DNA of 64,000 bases. It comes from Lacinutrix sp. WUR7 (GTDB lineage Bacteria; Bacteroidota; Bacteroidia; Flavobacteriales; Flavobacteriaceae). Made by a program: the position numbers and the translations under genes. The notes beneath the pieces were generated by a model that was not told the DNA's origin, searched no databases, and worked only from the letters and a program-made list of their open reading frames with translations. The DNA lies in NCBI RefSeq assembly GCF_016864015.1, contig NZ_CP045067.1:2614001-2678000 (forward strand). Reading direction: 5' to 3'. Below, in pieces: positions 17,718 to 25,988 of this stretch (the first letter of the stretch is position 1; every line of letters starts with the position of its first letter).

Positions 17718-17985
17718 TAAAAATAGCTTCGCATTTTAGGTCAAACTCTCCGAATTTTATTTCATAAAATCCACCTCTCTTTAGCTAAAGAGAGGAGCCG
17801 GTATTTACTTTAATTATTATTAGATAGCAGCTCTCCTCTTTAGTTAAAGAGGAGAATGAATTTTAATTTCTACTGGAAATGAAAAGAAAGAGGAGTTTGT
17901 GTTAATAAAAATAGCTTCGCATTTTAGGTCAAAGGCTCCGATTCCGTAAAAACGGAAGCCCCTCTCTTTAACTATAGAGAAGAGC
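17718..17985. repeat. Dispersed double-hairpin repeat, one full and one truncated copy
   Basis: Copy A spans 17718-17900. It opens with taaaaatagcttcgcatttt, holds a perfect 22-bp palindrome at 17774-17795, a second near-perfect 22-bp palindrome at 17833-17854, and closes with aaagaggagtttgtg. Copy B restarts at 17906 with the same opening and is truncated near 17985, with a degraded first palindrome. A tail-like remnant precedes copy A at about 17696-17717. A further copy lies at 23664-23848. No coding frame is evident. The whole 17651-18064 gap holds only this and a terminator. Confidence 0.85.
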
Positions 17986-18011
17986 AGGTATTAGTTCTAA
18001 TCTTATAGCAT

Positions 18012-18042
18012 AAAAAAAACCGTTACTAAAAGCAACGGTTTT
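18012..18042 (-). terminator. Intrinsic terminator of the DUF3276 gene
   Basis: 9-bp stem (18016-18024 with 18034-18042) whose T-run lies on the minus strand (plus-strand A-run 18012-18019), 22 bp past the stop codon at 18065. Confidence 0.85.
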
Positions 18043-18064
18043 AAAATTCTAATTGTATTAGATA

Positions 18065-18463
18065 TTAAATATCATCAAAATCTACATCTGTAAATCTGCT
18101 TTCTGCAGGTTCTGATGTTTCTGTAGTTGTTGTACTTTCTACCACAGCTTCCGTATTATATTCTTTTTTAAAGTCTTTTTGGTGACGCTCGCTAATTACT
18201 TCATCTCCTTTTTCGGCTATAATATAATCTGTCATTTCAGCTAAAATACTATTGAATTCAGAAAAATCTTCTTTGTATATATAGATTTTATGTTTCTTGT
18301 AGTGGAAGGAACCATCGTCATTAGTAAACTTTTTACTTTCTGTAACTGTTAAATAATAATCTCCAGCTTTAGTTGCTCTAACATCAAAAAAATAAGTGCG
18401 TCGTCCTGCTCTTAATACTTTAGAATAAATTTCCTCTTTCTCCATCATGCCATTGGTTTCCAT
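18065..18463 (-). CDS. DUF3276 (PUR-like nucleic-acid-binding) protein
   Basis: 132 residues. The core EEIYSKVLRAGRRTYFFDVRATKAGDYYLTVTESKK (about 8-45) and HKIYIYKEDFSEFNSILAEMTDYIIAEKG fit the DUF3276 family, which has a PUR-alpha-type fold and binds DNA or RNA. The C-terminal third is low complexity and Thr/Glu-rich (VVESTTTTETSEPAES), probably disordered. Start: the upstream Met is used, though Met5 is a possible alternative. Single-gene unit with its own terminator. Confidence 0.92.
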   Translation of the reverse strand: METNGMMEKEEIYSKVLRAGRRTYFFDVRATKAGDYYLTVTESKKFTNDDGSFHYKKHKIYIYKEDFSEFNSILAEMTDYIIAEKGDEVISERHQKDFKKEYNTEAVVESTTTTETSEPAESRFTDVDFDDI

Positions 18464-18604
18464 AGTCTTGTTTTTATATTAAGGTTTCATTAATAGAAGT
18501 TCAAAAATCAAAAAAAAATACATAACAACCAACTAAATATTACAAATCTTTTTAAAGCTAAGATTTGAATAGGATTGAAGAGGAACAATTTGTTATAAAC
18601 GTAG

Positions 18605-20359
18605 CTACGCTTTTTCAGATAGTTGCTTTAAATATAGGTCTTTATAATACCCGTCTTTTTCTATAAGTGTATCATGCGAACCTTCCTGCATAATTTTTCC
18701 GTCATCTAGAACAATAATCTTGTCTGCATTTTTAGCCGAAGAAATTCTATGACTGACAATAATCGTTGTTTTTCCTTTAGAGAGTTTGTTTAAGCTTTTA
18801 AGTATTTTTTCTTCGGTTTCGGTATCTACCGCAGAAAGGCAATCATCAAATAATAATATTTGTGGATCTTTAAGTATTGCTCTTGCAATAGAAACACGTT
18901 GTTTTTGTCCGCCAGAAAGTGTGATTCCGCGTTCACCTAAAACGGTTTCATAACCTTTAGTGAAACCCATAATATTTTTATGTACTTGTGCATATTTTGC
19001 TGCTTGTATTACTTCTTCATCGGTTGCATCTTCTTTACCAAATTTTATGTTGTTATTAATGGTATCACTAAATAAAAAGGCATCTTGAGGTACATAACCA
19101 ATACTATCGCGTAAATTTTTAAGATTCACTTGGTCTATTGGTGTATCGTCTATTAATAATTGTCCGCTTTTTATATCATAAAGTCTTCCTATTAAATCTA
19201 GAATCGTAGATTTTCCAGAACCTGTTTTTCCTATTATAGCTAAAGTTTCTCCTGGTTTTACAGTAAAACTGATATCTTTTAATGCTTCAATATTCGTGTC
19301 GTCATAAACAAAAGAAACGTGTTTAAAGGATATATTTCCTTTTATAATAGAAGTTTCACTAACCTTATTTTGAATTTCTGGTTCTATTTTTAAAAAGTGA
19401 TTGATACGTTTTTGAGATGCTTCCGCTTGTTGTATTATAGAAGTTACCCAACCCACCGTTGCAACTGGCCATGTTAACATGTTTACGTAAATAATAAATT
19501 CGGCAATGGTTCCTAAGCTTTCAATTTCACCATTGATATATTGCTGTCCGCCAATGTAAATTACAATAAGGTTACTTAAACCAATAAGTAATACCATGGT
19601 AGGAAAAAATAAGGCTTGTACTTTGACTAAACTTAATTGCTTTTCTTTATTAGCGATCGAAAGCGCATTAAAATTTTTAAACGTTTGTGGTTCCATACTA
19701 TACGCTTTTATAATAGAAATTCCGCTAAAAGATTCTTGGGTAAAAGTGGAAAGTTTAGATAAATACTCTTGTACTATGGTGCTTCGTTTATGTATTTCTT
19801 TACTTACCTTAAATACAATAATAGATAGAATAGGTAAAGGTATTAGCGTGTATAAAGTTAATTTTGGCGATTGGCTATACATAGAACTAATAACAATAAC
19901 AAAAAGTGTGATTGTATTTATACTGTACATAATTGCAGGTCCTACATACATACGTACTTTAATGACGTCTTCACTAATTCTATTCATTAAATCTCCTGTT
20001 CTATTTTTTTTATAGAAATTTAGAGACAGTTTTTGGTATTGTTGGTAGACTTCGTTTTTTAAATCAAACTCAATATATCGAGATACATTAATTATGGTTT
20101 GGCGCATAAAAAAGGTAAGTACTCCTGTAATTAATGCTGCACCAATTATATAAAGAATGTTCTCTAATAATTCTGCTTTAACTAATTGAATATCTGTAAT
20201 ACTACCTTTTCTATATTCATCTACTACATTAATAGATTTTCTAATGAGTCTAGGGGTATAAAGTAAAAAAATCTTGGATACTATGGTTATTAAAATACCA
20301 AGGATTAGACTAAATTTATATTTTAAAAAGTACTTATTTAAGTGCTGTAATTCTTTCAT
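18605..20359 (-). CDS. ABC exporter, fused permease and ATPase
   Basis: 584 residues. The type IV exporter membrane domain spans about 1-310 with six helices, starting LNKYFLKYKFSLILGILITI. ATPase: Walker A GKTGSGKST (about 375), Q-loop YVPQDAFLF, signature LSGGQKQRVSIA, Walker B ILLFDDCLSAVD and H-loop VSHRIS. The residue after the Walker B Asp is Asp, not the catalytic Glu, as in degenerate sites of heterodimeric exporters; no partner gene is adjacent. Substrate unknown (lipid or drug efflux are family roles). Divergent from the dehydrogenase gene. Confidence 0.92.
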   Translation of the reverse strand: MKELQHLNKYFLKYKFSLILGILITIVSKIFLLYTPRLIRKSINVVDEYRKGSITDIQLVKAELLENILYIIGAALITGVLTFFMRQTIINVSRYIEFDLKNEVYQQYQKLSLNFYKKNRTGDLMNRISEDVIKVRMYVGPAIMYSINTITLFVIVISSMYSQSPKLTLYTLIPLPILSIIVFKVSKEIHKRSTIVQEYLSKLSTFTQESFSGISIIKAYSMEPQTFKNFNALSIANKEKQLSLVKVQALFFPTMVLLIGLSNLIVIYIGGQQYINGEIESLGTIAEFIIYVNMLTWPVATVGWVTSIIQQAEASQKRINHFLKIEPEIQNKVSETSIIKGNISFKHVSFVYDDTNIEALKDISFTVKPGETLAIIGKTGSGKSTILDLIGRLYDIKSGQLLIDDTPIDQVNLKNLRDSIGYVPQDAFLFSDTINNNIKFGKEDATDEEVIQAAKYAQVHKNIMGFTKGYETVLGERGITLSGGQKQRVSIARAILKDPQILLFDDCLSAVDTETEEKILKSLNKLSKGKTTIIVSHRISSAKNADKIIVLDDGKIMQEGSHDTLIEKDGYYKDLYLKQLSEKA

Positions 20360-20417
20360 TTACAGGAGTAGTGTTTTTTTATGTTTTTAACAATTTCATA
20401 ATTTAACAGCAATTATG

Positions 20418-20448
20418 TTGCGTTTATATGAATATTGGTTTAATTTTG
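20418..20448 (+). promoter_or_regulatory. Promoter of the amino-acid dehydrogenase gene
   Basis: TTG at 20418-20420, a 20-bp spacer, then TAATTTTG at 20441-20448 (Bacteroidota -33/-7 pattern), 57 bp upstream of the ATG. Confidence 0.6.
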
Positions 20449-20505
20449 CTCGTTGTTTTTTGTAAATCATCAAAAGAACAACCCTAACTTTAAATTAAAA
20501 ATTAA

Positions 20506-21609
20506 ATGGTTTCAGACGTTATTAATGCAAGTGATCTAAAAAAAATAGATCCAGTTTTTGGACAAATTTCTTTCGATGATCATGAGCAAATTGTTTTTTG
20601 CAACGACAAAGATACAGGTTTAAAAGCAATTATTGGAATACATAATACAGTATTAGGTCCTGCACTTGGAGGAACTAGAATGTGGCAATATAACAATGAA
20701 TGGGAAGCGCTAAATGATGTATTACGTCTTTCACGTGGTATGACTTTTAAAGCAGCAATTACAGGTTTAAACCTTGGAGGAGGAAAAGCAGTAATTATTG
20801 GAGATGCCAAAACACAAAAAACACCAGAACTTATGAGAAAGTTTGGTGAATTTGTACATTCTTTAAGCGGAAAGTATATTACAGCAGAAGATGTTGGTAT
20901 GGAAACTGCGGATATGGACTTAGTTCGTGAAGTGACTCCTTATGTTACTGGTATTTCTGAAAGTAAAGGAGGAGCAGGGAATCCTTCACCTATAACCGCT
21001 TATGGTGTGTTTATGGGGATGAAAGCTGCTGCTAAATATAAATTTGGATCGGATATATTAGAAGACAAAAAAGTAATTGTTCAAGGTATTGGGCATGTTG
21101 GAGAATCTCTTGTTGAGCACCTAACAAATGAAGGCGCTAAGGTTATTATTTCCGATATTAACCAAGAACGTTTAGAAGAAGTAAGTAAAAAATACGGAGC
21201 AACTATATATACTGGAAACGATATTTATAGCGAAGCTGTCGATATTTATGCACCTTGTGCTTTAGGAGCAACTATTAATGACGATACTATTAATAGAATT
21301 CAAGCAAAAATAATTGCAGGAGCTGCTAATAATCAATTAGCAGAAGAAGCGAAACACGGAGCAATTCTTCAAGAAAAAGGAATTGTTTATGCACCAGACT
21401 TTTTAATTAATGCCGGAGGAATTATTAATGTATATGCAGAGTTAGAAGGTTACGATAAAAAAGAAATTATGCGTAAAACTCAAAATATCTATAATACTAC
21501 GTTAGAAATTTTATCTAATGCTGATACCAATGGGATAACAACCAATCAAGCAGCACTTAATATTGCAAAAAGTAGAATAGAAGCAAGAAAGAATGAAAAT
21601 TCTAAATAA
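20506..21609 (+). CDS. Glu/Leu/Phe/Val dehydrogenase (leucine dehydrogenase-like)
   Basis: 367 residues, the size of branched-chain leucine dehydrogenases. Substrate side: GPALGGTRMWQY, catalytic-Lys region GLNLGGGKAVIIGD, and TAEDVGMETADMD. NAD-binding Rossmann: VIVQGIGHVGESLVEHL with acidic residue in IISDINQERL. It oxidatively deaminates a branched-chain amino acid to the 2-oxo acid, feeding branched fatty acid synthesis and HMG-CoA-type catabolism. A strong terminator follows. Leucine versus valine preference cannot be fixed from sequence. Confidence 0.92.
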   Translation: MVSDVINASDLKKIDPVFGQISFDDHEQIVFCNDKDTGLKAIIGIHNTVLGPALGGTRMWQYNNEWEALNDVLRLSRGMTFKAAITGLNLGGGKAVIIGDAKTQKTPELMRKFGEFVHSLSGKYITAEDVGMETADMDLVREVTPYVTGISESKGGAGNPSPITAYGVFMGMKAAAKYKFGSDILEDKKVIVQGIGHVGESLVEHLTNEGAKVIISDINQERLEEVSKKYGATIYTGNDIYSEAVDIYAPCALGATINDDTINRIQAKIIAGAANNQLAEEAKHGAILQEKGIVYAPDFLINAGGIINVYAELEGYDKKEIMRKTQNIYNTTLEILSNADTNGITTNQAALNIAKSRIEARKNENSK

Positions 21610-21633
21610 TTCTTATTAAAATACTATTATATC

Positions 21634-21665
21634 AAGGCGAAAGTAACTACTTTCGCCTTTTTTAA
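21634..21665 (+). terminator. Intrinsic terminator of the dehydrogenase gene
   Basis: 12-bp perfect stem (21634-21645 with 21648-21659), two-base loop as written (larger in practice), then a T-run. Confidence 0.9.
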
Positions 21666-21682
21666 ACTAAGTTCTTTTTTAT

Positions 21683-22627
21683 ATGCTTAATAGAAGACAC
21701 ATTCGTATTAAAGTTATGCAAATCCTTTACGCTTTTAAAGGAGGCGAAAGTGACAATTTCAGTAAAGACCAAAGGTTTTTATTACACAGTATTGACGGTA
21801 TGTACAATCTGTATTTGCTTTTAATGTCCTTATTAATTGAGGTACATAAAAAAGCAGAAATAAACATTGAAAAAACACAAAAAAAGCTTCTAGCTACTTC
21901 AGAAGACAAAAATCCAAACAAGAAATTAATATTTAACGAAGTCTTTTTGTTATTAAAAAACGATCAAGAACTTCTTGCAGATATTGAAGCACATAAAATC
22001 ACTAACTGGGAGTTAGATGATGAATATGTAGATATTCTTTTTAGAGAAATACTAGCAAGCGATTTGTATGCAGAATATATGCAAACAAAAACGTCTACTT
22101 TTAAAGAAGATAGAGACTTTGTTGTTGATGTATTTAAGGAAATTATTGCTCCTAACGAAAAACTTTACGAATATATTGAAGACAAGAATTTAACTTGGTT
22201 AGATGATTTACCTATAATAAATACAGCCATTTTAAAATTATTAAAAAAGGTAAAGGAAAATGTAAAACCAACATATTTTGTCCCTAGTCTATATAAAGAC
22301 GAAGACGATAAAAAGTTTGCAATAGATTTGTTGAAGAAAACAATTCTAAATCAAAGTACACTGGCTGCCGAAATTGAAGGAAAAACAAAAAATTGGGATA
22401 CAGATCGTATTGCAAGTATAGACTACATATTACTGCAAATGGGAATTTGCGAAATGTTAAACTTTTCTTCCATTCCAGTAAAAGTTACAATTAATGAATA
22501 TTTAGAAATAGCAAAAGAGTATTCAACACCTAAAAGCAGTACGTTTATCAATGGTGTTTTAGATAAGTTAGTAAAAGAATACCAAGAAGGAAAAAAGTTA
22601 AATAAAATAGGTAGAGGATTGCTGTAA
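21683..22627 (+). CDS. nusB: Transcription antitermination factor NusB, long Bacteroidota form
   Basis: 314 residues, about twice the E. coli length. The usual NusB part is C-terminal (about 165-300): LPIINTAILKLLKKVKENV, ILNQSTLAAEIEGKTKNWDTDRIASIDYILLQMGICEML and PVKVTINEYLEIAKEYSTPKSSTFINGVLDKL. The N-terminus MLNRRHIRIKVMQILYAF is the RNA-binding first helix, and an inserted helical region lies between. It joins NusE for antitermination of rRNA operons. It heads the nusB-DUF1573-yajC run that is conserved in this group. Confidence 0.95.
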   Translation: MLNRRHIRIKVMQILYAFKGGESDNFSKDQRFLLHSIDGMYNLYLLLMSLLIEVHKKAEINIEKTQKKLLATSEDKNPNKKLIFNEVFLLLKNDQELLADIEAHKITNWELDDEYVDILFREILASDLYAEYMQTKTSTFKEDRDFVVDVFKEIIAPNEKLYEYIEDKNLTWLDDLPIINTAILKLLKKVKENVKPTYFVPSLYKDEDDKKFAIDLLKKTILNQSTLAAEIEGKTKNWDTDRIASIDYILLQMGICEMLNFSSIPVKVTINEYLEIAKEYSTPKSSTFINGVLDKLVKEYQEGKKLNKIGRGLL

Positions 22628-22688
22628 TTGTAAAATTTATTACATTTACACCTCCAAATAATTTTGAACCATTAAAAAAAATAGAATT

Positions 22689-23267
22689 ATGAAAAAAGTA
22701 TTATTAGGTTTAAGCGCATTTTGCTTAATCGCTTTTACTTCATGTAAAGAAGATGCATCAAAAAAAATTGATGACAAAAACGTTGCAGAAGCAGCAGTAA
22801 GAGATGCTAACACTGGAGATTTTCCAGTATTAACTTTCGATAAAAAAGAGCACGATTTTGGTGAAATTGAAGCTAAAACTCCTGTAGAAACAGTATTTAC
22901 TTATAAAAATACAGGAAAAACTCCTTTAGTTATTACAAATATTAAAAGTACATGTGGATGTACAGTACCTCAAGATTGGTCTAAAGAGCCTTTAGCTCCA
23001 GGAGATTCAGGGAAATTTACTGTAAAATATAATGCTTCTGGTAAAAATGCAGTATCTAAAACCATTACAGTAACTGCTAATACAGAAACAGGAAAAGAAA
23101 CAGTTAAGATTAAAGCTTTTGTAAAAGCAGATCCTAATGCTCCTGTAAAAGCACCTGTAGCAAATAAGCAACAAATACAACAAGCTATTCCAGCAGGATC
23201 TAATGCAGCTGCAACAGCAGTAAAGTCTAGTACTCAACCAGGTCACGAAGGTCATAACCACGATTAA
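22689..23267 (+). CDS. DUF1573 lipoprotein
   Basis: 192 residues. Lipobox AFTSC (Cys19). One DUF1573 immunoglobulin-like domain at about 45-130: FDKKEHDFGEIEAKTPVETVFTYKNTGKTPLVITNIKSTCGCTVPQ, including the conserved CGC, and VKYNASGK. The tail is Ala/Gln-rich and ends GHEGHNHD, a small His cluster. Function unknown. It lies 61 bp after nusB and 5 bp before yajC. Confidence 0.93.
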   Translation: MKKVLLGLSAFCLIAFTSCKEDASKKIDDKNVAEAAVRDANTGDFPVLTFDKKEHDFGEIEAKTPVETVFTYKNTGKTPLVITNIKSTCGCTVPQDWSKEPLAPGDSGKFTVKYNASGKNAVSKTITVTANTETGKETVKIKAFVKADPNAPVKAPVANKQQIQQAIPAGSNAAATAVKSSTQPGHEGHNHD

Positions 23268-23272
23268 TTAGA

Positions 23273-23569
23273 ATGGGAGAAATAGGACAATTTTTACCGT
23301 TTATTGCTATGTTTGCTGTAGTGTATTTCTTTATGATTGCACCACAAATGAAACGTGCCAAACAAGAAAAAAAGTTTGCTAGCGAATTAAAACGAGGAGA
23401 CAAAGTAATTACAAAAAGTGGTTTGCATGGAAAAATAGCAGACCTTAACGATAAAGATAACAGTTGTGTTATTGAAACGATGGCTGGAAAGTTAAAGTTT
23501 GATCGTTCTGCAATTTCTTTGGAAATGAGTAAGAACTTAAATGTATCTCCAACCGAAATTAAGAAGTAA
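23273..23569 (+). CDS. yajC: Preprotein translocase subunit YajC
   Basis: 98 residues with one N-terminal membrane helix (FLPFIAMFAVVYFFMIAPQMKRAKQEKKF) and the YajC core LKRGDKVITKSGLHGKIADL. It is an accessory of the SecDF-YajC complex in the inner membrane. Immediately after the DUF1573 gene, with a terminator 22 bp downstream. Confidence 0.95.
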   Translation: MGEIGQFLPFIAMFAVVYFFMIAPQMKRAKQEKKFASELKRGDKVITKSGLHGKIADLNDKDNSCVIETMAGKLKFDRSAISLEMSKNLNVSPTEIKK

Positions 23570-23591
23570 GTTTTAAAACTTCAAATCATAT

Positions 23592-23628
23592 AAAAGCTTC
23601 AAAAGGAATTTTCTTTTTGAAGCTTTTT
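23592..23628 (+). terminator. Intrinsic terminator of nusB-DUF1573-yajC
   Basis: 13-bp stem (23592-23604 with 23615-23627) and following T-rich tract. Confidence 0.88.
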
Positions 23629-23663
23629 GCTTTTTTATACTTTCTGCTTTTCTTTATACTATA

Positions 23664-23848
23664 TAAAAATAGCTTCGCATTTTATGTCAAACGCTCCAGA
23701 TTTATTTTTCATAAATCCACCTCTCTTTAGCTAAAGAGAGGAGCAAGTACCTAATTGTGATTTTTCTAAAGTAGTGGCTCTCCTCTTACGTTTAAGAGGA
23801 GAATGAATTTCAATTTCCACAGGAAATTGGAAGAAAGAGGAGTTTGTT
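23664..23848. repeat. Third copy of the double-hairpin repeat
   Basis: Same architecture as at 17718-17900: opening taaaaatagcttcgcatttt at 23664, perfect 22-bp palindrome in the cctctctttag region near 23719-23740, a second inverted repeat near 23779-23802, and the closing agaaagaggagtttgt. Sequence between the hairpins has drifted while the palindromes are kept. No ORF. Confidence 0.85.
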
Positions 23849-23857
23849 TTTTATTTT

Positions 23858-24034
23858 CAGCTAACAGCTAACAGCTAACAGCTAACAGCTAACAGCTAAC
23901 AGCTAACAGCTAACAGCTAACAGCTAACAGCTAACAGCTAACAGCTAACAGCTAACAGCTAACAGCTAACAGCTAACAGCTAACAGCTAACAGCTAACAG
24001 CTAACAGCTAACAGCTAACAACTAACAGCTAACA
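23858..24034. repeat. 7-bp tandem repeat array (cagctaa)x25
   Basis: Twenty-three perfect consecutive copies of cagctaa from 23858 to 24018, one variant copy (caactaa, 24019-24025), one more perfect copy and two extra bases. The array runs into the convergent YdeI-like gene: the last units supply its TAG stop (24029-24031) and final Cys codon. It probably expands and contracts by slippage. Confidence 0.95.
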
Positions 24035-24628
24035 ATTCTTATACTTATCGTGTAAACCAACCCCTTTCATAATCATAGGTGTTATTTTTTCAAGCCTAGA
24101 CTGTTTTGTAGCTTCTCTTTTAGCGGTTCCTATATATTCGCAGTATTCTCGTTGTTTGGAGAGGGAAAGTGTTTTAAAAGCGTCCTGTAGTGATGTATTT
24201 GAATCTAATATCTCTTTTAGTTCTGGAGGAATAACAATATCCTTTTTTGTGGTTTTTACGACTTTAATTTCTCTTCCTAATTTCTGATTTTCTATAGCTT
24301 CTTTTACATAGGCTAATACTACATGTTTGTCTATTTCATCTATAGATGTAAATCGCATTTGTCGCAAACCTTTTGTTTTTTCTTGTGCATTAACTAATAG
24401 CTTCGCTTCATCTTTTAAAAACACAGCATTAAAAAACCAAATACAGAAATGCTTTTTAAAAGCACCAAGGCCTAATATGTTTTTTCCTTTTAAATCATAG
24501 GTTGGTGCAGACCATTTTATGGCTTCGTTTAATTCTGTTTTAGTAATAATATTGCGAAGTATGGTTAGTGCTTCAGCAAAATGTGGATTGCTTTCTATGT
24601 ATTCTTCAACGGAGTAGACTTTTTTCAT
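24029..24628 (-). CDS. YdeI/OmpD-associated family protein (DUF1801-type domain)
   Basis: 199 residues. N-terminal DUF1801-like domain about 1-115: EAIKWSAPTYDLKGKNILGLGAFKKHFCIWFF and GLRQMRFTSIDEID. C-terminal bacteriocin-protection (YdeI/OmpD-associated) helices about 128-190: IPPELKEILDSNTSLQDAFKTLSLSKQREYCEYIGTAKREATKQSRLEK. Cytoplasmic; function poorly known. The last codon and stop fall in the 7-bp tandem array, so its C-terminus could shift if repeats change. A small palindrome lies just upstream of its ATG. Confidence 0.9.
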   Translation of the reverse strand: MKKVYSVEEYIESNPHFAEALTILRNIITKTELNEAIKWSAPTYDLKGKNILGLGAFKKHFCIWFFNAVFLKDEAKLLVNAQEKTKGLRQMRFTSIDEIDKHVVLAYVKEAIENQKLGREIKVVKTTKKDIVIPPELKEILDSNTSLQDAFKTLSLSKQREYCEYIGTAKREATKQSRLEKITPMIMKGVGLHDKYKNC

Positions 24629-24632
24629 ATTT

Positions 24633-24657
24633 ATTTCCCACGAAAGTGGGAATCTTT
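24633..24657. repeat. Small palindromic repeat in the 5' leader of the YdeI-like gene
   Basis: ttcccac, a GAAA loop and gtgggaa (24635-24652) followed by tctt. A similarly built unit sits at the same distance from the next minus-strand barrel gene (25951-25975), and a related one after guaB (36808-36827). Confidence 0.55.
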
Positions 24658-24733
24658 TAATTGCTTCGTTAAACTAAAATACAAAATGATTTTTAAAATT
24701 ATAAAGCAATTTTATGATGTTGTATGTAGTTTT

Positions 24734-25201
24734 TTATTCCGTTCTCATTGTTGCAATTTTTGTACAATCATCATTATCATTTTCGATGTCATTAATACAA
24801 ATCCAATTTCCAGCATTAAGTCCAAGATTTAACTTTTTACTATTACAATTTTTACAACTAACAACTATTTCACTTAGTTTCAGGCCATTTTTAAATTTTA
24901 TTAATTTTGTGGCTGTTTTAACGGAGTTACTATTGGTATTTCCTAATAATACTAGAGAGCTTTTATTTGTTTCCTTGTCGACAATAGTAATAATTTTCAG
25001 GTTTTTTATTTGAGCATTGATTTTCTCAGCTTGATTAATTCTTTTATTCCATTCTTTAGTTATGTTTTCAATAGAAATAGCTTTTTCATTGAATTCATAA
25101 AACGAAATAGAATTAAGTTCAGCTTTAGTGTAGTCAACTTTTGTAGTTTCACAAGAGCTTAGCGTTATTGATATTAATAAAAACAAAATTAAATTTTTCA
25201 T
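24734..25201 (-). CDS. Hypothetical lipoprotein
   Basis: 155 residues from ATG at 25201; a longer frame would put 18 charged residues before the signal. Lipobox ITLSSC (Cys17). The mature part is Lys/Asn-rich with a helical stretch (ITKEWNKRINQAEKINAQIKNL) and a CKNC motif followed by another Cys pair (WICIN...DDC) near the C-terminus. I recognise no family. It lies between the YdeI-like gene and a barrel gene, without evident operon partners. Confidence 0.72.
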   Translation of the reverse strand: MKNLILFLLISITLSSCETTKVDYTKAELNSISFYEFNEKAISIENITKEWNKRINQAEKINAQIKNLKIITIVDKETNKSSLVLLGNTNSNSVKTATKLIKFKNGLKLSEIVVSCKNCNSKKLNLGLNAGNWICINDIENDNDDCTKIATMRTE

Positions 25202-25383
25202 AGTATGCTGTTTTTTGAGTCGCTTAAAGTGTTTTGGGTGTCGTGCCGTTTCCATAAGCTATATGGTATGTTAAACCAAGTTAGCTTAAAAAAACCAAAA
25301 ACCCAAATATTTCCAAAAGCAAAAAACCATAACAAATACGTTATGGCTTTCTATATAAAAGATTGGAGTACGTCTGTGATGTA

Positions 25384-25947
25384 TTAGAATTTATACCCAA
25401 TTCTTGCATGTACATTTACAGCAACATCTTCTTCGTTAATAAGTCTAACATTATCCTTTTTAAAATAATGAATATAACCAATACCAAAACCAGCTTCATA
25501 ATTAAAATGTATACCAATGTTTCTTCTAATTCCCCAAGTTGGTACAATAGAGATATCACTAACTAAATCTACATTGTCATCATTAGTAGCTAATTCTAAA
25601 TCGGTTTGATAGCTGATTTTTAATGAAATAAAGTTTCCGCTATTTCCATCTATTCTTTTCGATTTGCCTTCTCTTTTTTTTAAATTATAATACCATCTAG
25701 GTTCTAATGAAATACTAGGCGCAACCACAAAGTATGTACCGTTATAATTGCTTCCGCCAGAAAATCCAGCTTCTATACCTATTTCGCTTCTTAAAGCAAT
25801 GCTATTGGTTAATTTAGTTTCATTATAACCCCAAATTCCTATCGGTCCAGTTTGAATTCCGTAAACAGATTTTTCAACACTTGCATCTTGTGCTTTTGCA
25901 AATAATGTAAATAAACAAAGGCAAGAAGTTAATATTATTTTCTTCAT
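25384..25947 (-). CDS. Outer-membrane beta-barrel (porin-like) protein
   Basis: 187 residues, signal peptide 1-19 (LTSCLCLFTLFAKAQ). About eight beta-strands with Asn/Gly loops (IALRSEIGIEAGFSGGSNYNGTYFVVAPSISLEPRWYYNL), ending ARIGYKF, an aromatic C-terminal residue typical of barrel proteins. Likely an OmpW/opacity-like small barrel. Function unknown. A short palindrome lies just before its ATG. Confidence 0.78.
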   Translation of the reverse strand: MKKIILTSCLCLFTLFAKAQDASVEKSVYGIQTGPIGIWGYNETKLTNSIALRSEIGIEAGFSGGSNYNGTYFVVAPSISLEPRWYYNLKKREGKSKRIDGNSGNFISLKISYQTDLELATNDDNVDLVSDISIVPTWGIRRNIGIHFNYEAGFGIGYIHYFKKDNVRLINEEDVAVNVHARIGYKF

Positions 25948-25950
25948 ATT

Positions 25951-25975
25951 TATTTCTCTTTAAAAAGGGAATCTT
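25951..25975. repeat. Small palindromic repeat in the 5' leader of the barrel gene
   Basis: ttctcttt with aaagggaa (one G-U pair) followed by tctt, in the same context as 24633-24657: both start codons are preceded by the same atttattt flank. Shorter and more degenerate than the other copies. Confidence 0.4.
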
Positions 25976-25988
25976 ATTTAATGATTAC

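Noticed and set aside
23007-23261. Cys- and aromatic-rich minus-strand frame within the DUF1573 gene
   Set aside because: It is antisense to a well-supported lipoprotein gene; its composition reflects the Ala/Lys/Gln codons of the real frame.
23858-24034. Possible CRISPR array
   Set aside because: The 7-bp units are head to tail with no spacers, so this is a simple tandem repeat.
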